NCBI GenBank assembly: GCA_015179045.1
Contig: WHUZ01000246.1
Location: 1-19,438, forward strand
Direction: 5' to 3'
Origin: Kalaharituber pfeilii
Lineage: Eukaryota; Ascomycota; Pezizomycetes; Pezizales; Pezizaceae
DNA length: 19,438 nucleotides
This document shows positions 1 to 6,835 of the stretch, piece after piece. The notes under the pieces were generated by a model. It had not been told where the DNA came from. It was given only the letters and a program-made list of their open reading frames with translations, and made no database searches. The translations under genes were made by a program, and so were the position numbers. Numbering within the stretch: position 1 is the first letter of the stretch; the number at the start of each line of letters is the position of its first letter.

Positions 1-199
1 TCTAACAGGCATATATTCAATAAAACCATTGGGATCACTACCATATTGTCAAAGAAGACTACTGCAAGTTCTCTTTAAGTTTAGAGACTTCCAGTCAGAA
101 GGACAACTCCTTGAAAGTTACTCAAGGGACAGAAGAGCAAAACTAGAATTCATTCAATACCTAAGCCAGAAGAAACAACCCTATACCAACCACAAATAA
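1..199 (+). CDS. C-terminal part of the small sense ORF carried in the LTR (5' LTR copy)
   Basis: This is the 5' LTR copy of the 110-codon ORF at 9651-9983; its start lies outside the window and it ends with TAA at 197-199. The frame is open throughout. The two substitutions that separate it from the 3' LTR copy (CTA/CTG Leu and AGT/AGC Ser) are both silent. No domain is recognised. If translated it would be one of the first ORFs on the element's RNA. Confidence 0.4.
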   Translation, partial: LTGIYSIKPLGSLPYCQRRLLQVLFKFRDFQSEGQLLESYSRDRRAKLEFIQYLSQKKQPYTNHK

Positions 200-611
200 C
201 CATCCTTTATTCCTGTACTGAGAACTTGTTCTAGTCCCAAAGCTTTGCCTCTATCTGTCTAGGGACTCTTAGGCAATAACTCAAGGACTAAGCAACTTCT
301 TCAACAGTCAGAATATAAGGAGGTGGTAAATCAGTCAAAATAAACTCCCTCCTAACCCTCTCCCTCTCCCTTAGAAACTTCCAATAAGAGTAAGATAAAC
401 AAACAACAATAATCAAAGCAACAGTACCAAACAAAGACAAGAAAACAATTAAACCAACAGCATCCAAAGATAAAGGAAGAGCAAAGAAACCCCCAGACCT
501 ACCAGTACCAGAGCTTTTAGAAGCTTTAACAGCTCTAGGGAATAACCAAACAACCATCTCTGCAACCTGTTGAGGAATACCTCCGGGTTAGCATATTGAG
601 AAACCTTAACA
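1..611 (+). repeat. 5' LTR of the chromovirus (distal half only)
   Basis: This stretch matches 9785-10394 base for base over most of its length and ends in AACA at 611, where the two copies part. Position 1 corresponds to 9785, so the promoter and U3 of this copy lie outside the window. Over 1-377 I count three substitutions and one single-base indel between the copies. Over 378-608 I count about 23 substitutions. No obvious TGG-starting primer binding site follows 611, so the primer for reverse transcription is not identified. Confidence 0.95.
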
Positions 612-2373
612 TTTTTAAGTCTTGCAGAAGTGGACTTACCTTAAGACCTATCAAACCACTCACCCCCCTCCTTCATACCAGCAAGAACCTCAGCAGCAGA
701 CAAAACAGTAGTCCAACCATCCACCCTCTCCTCATTAGCAACCAAAGGACTTCCAGCAGCAGGACTTCTGGCCTCAGGAGTAGAAACAATCTGAGGACTA
801 ACAGCCTGAGCAGAAGACCCCATAGGCTGAGAGGCAGTAGGGTCCTCCAAAGCAATCCACCCTGCCATTTCCTGATCCTGAAGAGCTCCAGTTAGAGCCA
901 AGCAATATTTATCAAGCAAATAGAAGGTATCTTTGGAAGGAACAGGGCCAGCAAGAAGGTCAACTTGAATAGAAGCATCAACCTCTTTGGAAAACTTGCA
1001 GGGTCTTCTGGTATAAAAGAAAGAACCAGAAAAAAGCTCAGATTTAATACTCTCTTTTGCCTTTTGCATTGTCTCAGCAAGAAAAAGGGTATCTTGTCTT
1101 GCAGTAAACCAGGAGACAGTAGAAGCAACAAAAGGAAAAGGAGAACCAACCTCCCTACCTGCAATATCCTCCAAAACAAATTGAGCATTTGACCCCACCA
1201 TATCCTTCACATCAAGACAAGCAGGACAGGAACATCCACCAGGGAAAAGCAAGTTGCAGCAAACCTCTGCCTGCTGAGCACCAGAAGGAACTTTGTAAAC
1301 ATTAGCTGCAAAGTCCTTACAGTAAGTGCAAGAGCAGAGTCTCCTACCAAAAGTCCAAGAAAAGTTAGGAGGAATATCCTCCACAGAAGGGACATAATAA
1401 TCATTCCCCTCAACCTCAGGCTGATCCCAATCTAAAAAGAAAGGTTAGGACAAGACAATAAACAGAAGAAGAAATAATAAACAACTTACCAGAAGGACCA
1501 ACAGCAGGGGACTCCAGACCAAAAACCTCCCTCTCTTCCTGCTCAACTAAAGCAGGGTTAGAAGAATTAGGGGCATCAGCAAGAGTTAGCTTACTTTGCA
1601 AATCAACCCCTAAACCCTCAACATCCCTCATACCCTCACAAAAGATCTCAACATCCTCATCACTCAACTCCATACTGACTGAATTAGCAGATCAGTACCT
1701 ATCTTCTCCCTCTCCTCATCAGCCTCACACTTGGGACAGAAGATAGGCCCTAACCCAGCCATAAGAGTAATAACAGGCCCATAATTATTGTGGACCACAG
1801 GAAGAGCAACAGAGGAAGTAAGAAGCTCCTTGGATACTAGGGTATCAGGGGAAGCAGCCCATCTGAGTTGAATAGCAGTATCATACTCAGTAACATCAAG
1901 CAAATAGTTATACCTCCCTTCCCAAAAAGGCTGGACCTGGGAAGATTCAAACACTCTTGCTAGAGAAGTTTTCACCTTCCATTCAGGAGGAGAAGAGAAA
2001 GTCTTGGACTGATCACCCAAGACAGAAGTAGCCACCCTAGTAGGGAAAGGAAAAGTTAGCTAACAAACTTCTTATAGTATAGGAAGAAAACAAGAACTCA
2101 CTCAAGGCCTTCAGGAGAAGACTCAAACTCCTCCCAACAGTCCAGAAGAAAACCCAGCATTCTCTGAACCTTCTTAGTGTCAGAAGGACCAGGAAGCATA
2201 ATCTGGTTGAACCAGGAAAGAACCACATCCACCAACATATCCTTAAGAACTGCCTCTGAGAGAGGAGCATCTGGACAGGAAATAATATTCCTAATCCTCT
2301 CCCTCATCTGGAAGAAACCAGACTGAACCCTAAAGAGACCAGGGAAGTAAACAGATTCATCTGAGAAAGGCAT
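288..2373 (-). CDS. Antisense five-exon gene of the retrotransposon: 602-aa protein with C-terminal membrane anchor and PPPY tail
   Basis: Coding exons read 2373-2102, 2036-1729, 1678-1490, 1431-664 and 559-288. The introns (65, 50, 58 and 104 nt) start GTGAGT, GTGAGG, GTAAGT and GTGAGT and end in TAG or CAG. Branch-like motifs are CTAAC in introns 1, 3 and 4 and CTGAT in intron 2. Junction phases 2, 1, 1, 1 all agree and the exons sum to 1809 nt, 602 codons plus TAA. The ATG at 2373 was chosen because it sits two bases after a strong splice acceptor. Visible features are eight cysteines at residues 289-328 including two C-S-C-x2-C motifs, a Pro/Ser/Ala-rich stretch, one hydrophobic span near 547-571, a basic run at 576-583 and PPPY at 591-594. 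No N-terminal signal peptide is evident and I recognise no family. The layout recalls an accessory membrane or envelope-like protein, but that is analogy only. The last exon lies in the LTR and intron 4 spans the LTR edge at 611. Confidence 0.8.
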
Positions 2374-2375
2374 TT

Positions 2376-2479
2376 CTAAAAAAGAAGTCAGCAAAATGTC
2401 TGCAACTCCAGGACCAAGCACAAGGATGCCAGGGGCATATGATACCCCAAGAAGTAATGAACCACAAGAATGGGCTTAC
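2376..2479 (-). other. Probable 5'-UTR intron of the antisense gene
   Basis: On the minus strand AAG|GTAAGC occurs at 2482-2474 and a CTGAC branch motif followed by a T-rich tract and TTTTTTAG ends at 2376, giving a 104-nt intron. The ATG at 2373 follows at once. The upstream exon does not give a long frame joined in phase, so I read it as untranslated. The gag start codon at 2396 on the + strand lies inside this intron, so the two genes overlap head to head. Confidence 0.55.
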
Positions 2480-3979
2480 CTTGAATTTGTGCAGGTGGAT
2501 AAAAGAGATATAACCCCAGAAAATGAAGAGGATATAATAATGGTGACAGTAATCAACTTCAGAACAACAAGTATGGGGTGCCTGGAGTAAAAGTTAGAGA
2601 AGTCTATGAATGCAGCATAAGGAAAAAAAGCCTTATGGGAAAGCAGGATAGAACCACTAGTCAGAGAAACAAACCACTTTGCAAAAGCAATAAACAAAGA
2701 AAAGGAGTTGCCTTATCTGCAAAGAGGGGTAGCAAAATATCTGATGTGGAAGTATAAAATACCAGGAACACAAGTAAAAAGCTGGGTATTAAAGAAAAAA
2801 CTGTACACAGAAAATGAATTAGAAGAAAAAGAGGTATCAGTGGACATGATCATGGAAAACAGATAGCAAAGAATGCTGGCACTACTTCTTGATGGAAGAC
2901 AAAGAAGAACATGAGTCATGGAAGAAAGTATGGGAAACTTTCAAGCCAGTAGGAAGAAGAAGAAGCAACTGGTTAGGAAATAACTGGGAAGCAATATTGA
3001 ACTTCAGAAAAATGGTAAATAATACCAAATGGGGAGAAGAAATACCAACTCCAGAAGTGGTAGAATTAGGAGAAGACAAAACACCCCAGGATCAAAACCA
3101 GAAACACCTCCAAGAAAGAAAACACCTCCAGGATCCCTAAAAAGAAAACACCTCCAGGATCCCCTAAAAAGAAAACACCTCCAGGGTCACCCAAAAAAGG
3201 AAGTTCACCAGATGACTCTGATCCAAGCACTGATGGTTTCTATACAGACAGTGAAGATGCAAGGAAATCAAGAGAAAGAAAAGCAAAAATCAGAGCAGCA
3301 AAAAGGAAACAAAGAAGCCAACTGAAACCACTAAAACACATAAAAGATTTTATGGAATGGGAAAAACTTACTGGAAATAAAGTACCAGAGGTTACTGGTA
3401 GAACAATGGGAAAAAAGCTGAAGGTAGATATAGAAAAATGTGATGGAGGAAATAGGTGGAAGAAAGCTGAAGTGTTTGATAGTTGGGGGCAGACTGTGAT
3501 GATGTATCAAACAATGTTAGGAGTAGAAGCATGGGAATCAGAGGGGTTTAAATCCTTAGGATTCTGGCTAGAAAAAGAACCAAAATTAAGATGGGAGGCA
3601 CACCAAAGAGAAGGAAAATTACAAAGCACCCTCAGATTCTTATTGGAACTAAGAGAAAGCATCATCCCAATCACAGAAAGCCAAGACCTATACAGGGAAT
3701 ACAACAACACCATGCAACACAGCCTATCAGTCATAGATTATGCAAACAAATTAAAATTACTGGCCTCAAAGATAACACATATTAAAGGAAACCAGGATGC
3801 TATGATTCAGAAATTCATGGATGGCCTTAATAGACAACTATGGAAAGAGATAGGACCCCTGGTAGAAGGATCACAGACTTTGACCAGGTTGTAAAAATAG
3901 CACAGAAACATGAAAAATATGCAATGGGAGCATCATCAGCCAACAAAAAAGCAATGGATGATTTTTTAGTCAACCAATG
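2396..3979 (+). pseudogene. gag: gag (capsid region), broken by frameshifts
   Basis: The first ATG after the LTR on the sense strand is at 2396, with frame open to 2590. Coding then continues in other frames: about 2570-2640, 2640-2860, 2860-3085, a short Lys/Pro/Gly/Ser repeat (KKKTPPGSP-like) at 3085-3190, and the capsid-like part at about 3150-3865. The last part carries tryptophan- and leucine-rich helices typical of retrotransposon Gag (for example FMDGLNRQLWKEIGPL near 3815-3862). After a further shift near 3865, the sequence DFDQVVKIAQKHEKYAM continues Gag to a stop at 3977-3979. The shifts lie at or near short homopolymers (GGG, CCCC, CCC), so they may be old mutations or base-calling errors. 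Gag would form the particle that packages the RNA. Confidence 0.8.
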
Positions 3980-4738
3980 AAAATGGGGATGAAGATGAGC
4001 AAAGCTGCAACCAAAGCATCCTGGAAAGAACCACCAAAAAAGGATAAGCCAAAAGATAAGAAACCTGCCAACAAACCAACCTCCCAACAAAATAGAGGAT
4101 CACCAGCACCAAGGGGAGGAAAATCAACTAGAGGTGGCAGGGGTGGAAGCAGAGGTGGCTCCACTTTCAAACCAAGCAAGGCTACAAAAGATAAGTGGTT
4201 CAAAGAAGGAAAGTGCCTAGAGTGTGGAAGCAAAGATCACCAAATGAAAGATTGTCCAAAAAAGAACAAGGATACTGATAAGAAAAATGACAAGGAAGAG
4301 AAAAAGAAAACCTCACAAGCAGTCACAGCCTCAACAATAGTTCCTAAAAACTCAGACCACTTGGAAATCAGCACTAAAATCAATGGATTCCCTGCACAAA
4401 CCCTGGTAGATTTAGAAACAACAGGCACAACATTGATCAGCAAAGAATTTATTGAGATCTACAGTATACCCTGTACAATGTATGCAAAGCCAGAGGTAAT
4501 GCAACTAGCCTCAACAGGATCCAGAGCTGCAATAGTAGGATATGCTGATGTCACAATGGAGATAGGAGATTACAAAATCCCTAAATCCATAAGGTGTGAC
4601 ATAGCATCAATAAGGTGGCAATGCATAATAGGAAAAAAACTACTAGCTGAACTAGGAGCAGTAATATATGCAGCTGAAAATAAAGCAACAATCAGGCCAC
4701 CAGAATGGTTGACTCAGGAAGGCCAGCACAACAATTAG
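3977..4738 (+). pseudogene. Nucleocapsid zinc knuckle and aspartic protease segment
   Basis: The 253-codon open frame starts with a Lys/Pro/Gly/Arg-rich, RNA-binding type region. It then has one CCHC zinc knuckle at 4214-4255 (C-x2-C-x4-H-x4-C, spacing exact), a Lys/Asp-rich spacer and a retropepsin-like domain from about 4340. The protease active site should read D-S/T-G. Here the residues at 4409-4417 are D-L-E, followed by T-T-G-T, so the catalytic loop looks damaged. The second half (GYADVTMEIGDY, then a C-D-I-A and IIGKKLLAELGA stretch) fits the family. The protease would cut the Gag-Pol polyprotein in the particle. The ATG cluster at 3977 need not be a true start, since this is a polyprotein segment. 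Confidence 0.8.
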
Positions 4739-4983
4739 ACCCCTGGATAGGACCTGTGAAACACAGAACTAGGGCAAGGGGCCTAGGACAAAAAGATCAG
4801 CAGTAATGAGTCACCCATATCTAACAGAAGATAATGAGTCATGGTCTGATTTTGAAACAGACTCAGAGTGGGACAATTATGAGATGATGAACTATTCCAA
4901 AATGGAAATCAAATCCCTAGCTGCTGTGCAATAACTGTTGTGGAACCAGAGATAAGAGAAAAATTTAGAAAAAATTATTCAAA
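4739..4983 (+). pseudogene. Protease-RT junction with acidic ORF, frame broken
   Basis: No single frame crosses this stretch. One frame runs QQLDPWIGPVKHRTRA to a stop at 4804-4806. A second, 4806-4934, encodes about 42 mostly acidic residues rich in Asp, Glu, Ser and Trp. A third resumes near 4928 and must shift again near 4975-4986 in an A-rich run to reach the RT frame. It is probably the linker between protease and RT, with three indels. No separate function can be assigned. Confidence 0.5.
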
Positions 4984-6835
4984 AAATATCCAACAGTATT
5001 CACACCTGAAGGGCCAACAGAACTCCCACCATCAAGGCCAGGACTAGACCATAGAATAATTGTACCAGAAGGAGTAACATGGAAATCACAACTAATACCT
5101 ATGGCACAAGCATTCAAAGAACAATGGAGAGAAAAAGTAAGAACAGAATTGAAAACAAAAAGAATGAGATTATCAAAGCAGACAACAAACATAACACCAA
5201 TATTCTGCCAAGCAAAACATGATAATCCAAAAAAGGCAAGATTCCTATTTGACCTAAGAGGAAGAAATGACATACAAAAGGAGACCAAACAAAAATGCCT
5301 GACATATTTGACATCATAAGAGATATAGGAGAATTTCCATATATTTCAAAAATAGACCTGCATGATGGATATCACAACCTAAGGATACACAAGGATGATG
5401 TCAAGAATACAGCATTTCAAGTACCAGGAGAACCAGTATATGAAATATTAGTCATGCAACAAGGAGATAAGAATGCACCTGCAAGTATGGTCAGATTTAT
5501 GAACCATGTATTCTTTGAACTACTATACAAGTGTCTAAGAATATACCTGGATGACATGTTCATTTACAGCAATACAATCCAAGACCACTGGGAAGATATG
5601 AGCAAGGTAGCTGAAATTGCAAGGAAAAACAAGCTAGCCTTTAAAATATCAAAATGTGAAATATTACCTGAAGTCATACATTGCCTAGGCCACCTAATAA
5701 CAAAAGATGGAGTCATAGCAGACCAAATGAAAATAGATAAGGTAGCTGGTTTTCCAAGGCCTAAAAATAGAAAGCAATTACAAAGCTTCATAGGATTAGC
5801 AAACTACCTAACCAAATTTACACCAGGATTAGCACTAGCAATGGCACCACTAACAACCCTAGCTGGAGAAACACAAGAATGGAACTGGACACCCATGCAT
5901 GATCATGCCATAAATTTAATCAAAGAATGCATCAAAAAGAGTCAGAGAATCAGACCACTAAATTATAAATCAGGCCAACAAATAATTTTAGTCACAGATG
6001 CTAGTACAACAGGCATGGGGCATGGATAGGACAAGGAGAAAATCCTGAAACAGCCACACCAGCAGGGTTCTGGTCTGGTAAATTTGGCAAGGCAGAATTC
6101 AATTACTCAACATATGAAAAAGAACTGTTGGCAATAGTAAATGCACTAAGAGTATTCAGAAATGAACTGATTGGCACACATGTGATAATTTACACAGATC
6201 ACAGCCCACTAGTTGCATTTCTAAGGAAACTAGACCTAAGGCCAAGAATTCAAAGATGGAAAGAGGTGTTGCAAGAATATGACTGTGAAATAAGGCACTG
6301 GCCAGGAAATAAAAATAGAGGAGCAGACATCCTCTCAAGGATAAATAAGGACTGGCCTGCCCTCAGGACAGAGGAAATTCCCAGATACCTACAAACCATT
6401 TCCTCAGCAGCCACCACAACTACCACTCCAAAACCTATAAAGCCATTGCCTTTCCCCCTCCAAACTCCAACAACAACAACACTACCAACACCTTCAACTA
6501 CCACAAGAATGTCTGCCTTCCTCTCCTCCTCCTCTCCCTCCAAGAAGACCTGGGCTGCAGTTGCAGCTACTCCTCTCCCTCCTTCTCCTCCTCTCTCCTC
6601 CAATGCTGCCACTCCAGGTGGTAGCTCCTCCTCCTCCTCCTCCCAGGACAGACCAGCTCCTGCCCTGGCCTTTGTTGGGTTTGACCAAGAGTCAAGCTCC
6701 AATGGAAGGATCCCTCTCCCTCCTCCACCACCAAGGGCACCCAGAGCCATGAGGGGCTTTGAAGGTGCACCTGGCCACTTCACCTCAAAGAAGATGCCAG
6801 GGACAGAGGTAAGGGAGCAAGAAGAAGCCCAGTGA
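4984..6835 (+). pseudogene. pol: Reverse transcriptase, RNase H and Pro/Ser/Thr-rich linker of pol, two frameshifts
   Basis: RT begins near 4984 (KYPTVFTPEG, then LPPSRPGLDH). After a one-base shift at the A5 run near 5291 it continues at 5295-6029. Family landmarks are SKIDLHDGYHNLRI, the YLDD catalytic box at 5544-5555, and the LGHLITKDGV and FIGLANYLTKF connection motifs. RNase H starts with TDAS near 5994, is interrupted at a GGGG run near 6016, and resumes in the frame ending at 6835 with EFNYSTYEKELLAIV, YTDHSPLVAF and GADILSRI. It makes cDNA and removes the RNA strand. From about 6358 the frame is a Thr/Pro/Ser-rich, CT-rich linker with TCC microsatellite runs (about 6520-6645), which is not part of RNase H. 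Confidence 0.88.

Noticed and set aside
626..640. GTAAGT donor after CTTAAG as the end of exon 4
   Set aside because: An in-frame TAA precedes it; the GTGAGT at 663 joins in phase with the acceptor at 560.
612..640. Primer binding site just after the 5' LTR
   Set aside because: No TGG-starting tRNA complement at 612; the TGGACTT near 631 is 19 bases from the edge and cannot be assigned.
596..1192. Plus-strand frames opposite exon 4 of the antisense gene
   Set aside because: Basic, low-complexity shadows; the minus strand has phased introns and an open 768-nt exon.
1664..1700. A 20-nt intron (GTACTG to TTCAG) joining exons 2 and 3 of the antisense gene
   Set aside because: In phase but too short for splicing; the 50-nt intron 1728-1679 with GTGAGG and a CTGAT branch motif fits fungal introns.
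5285..5300. Programmed frameshift at the A5 run in RT
   Set aside because: Ty3-type programmed shifts occur between gag and pol, not within RT; a homopolymer indel explains it better.
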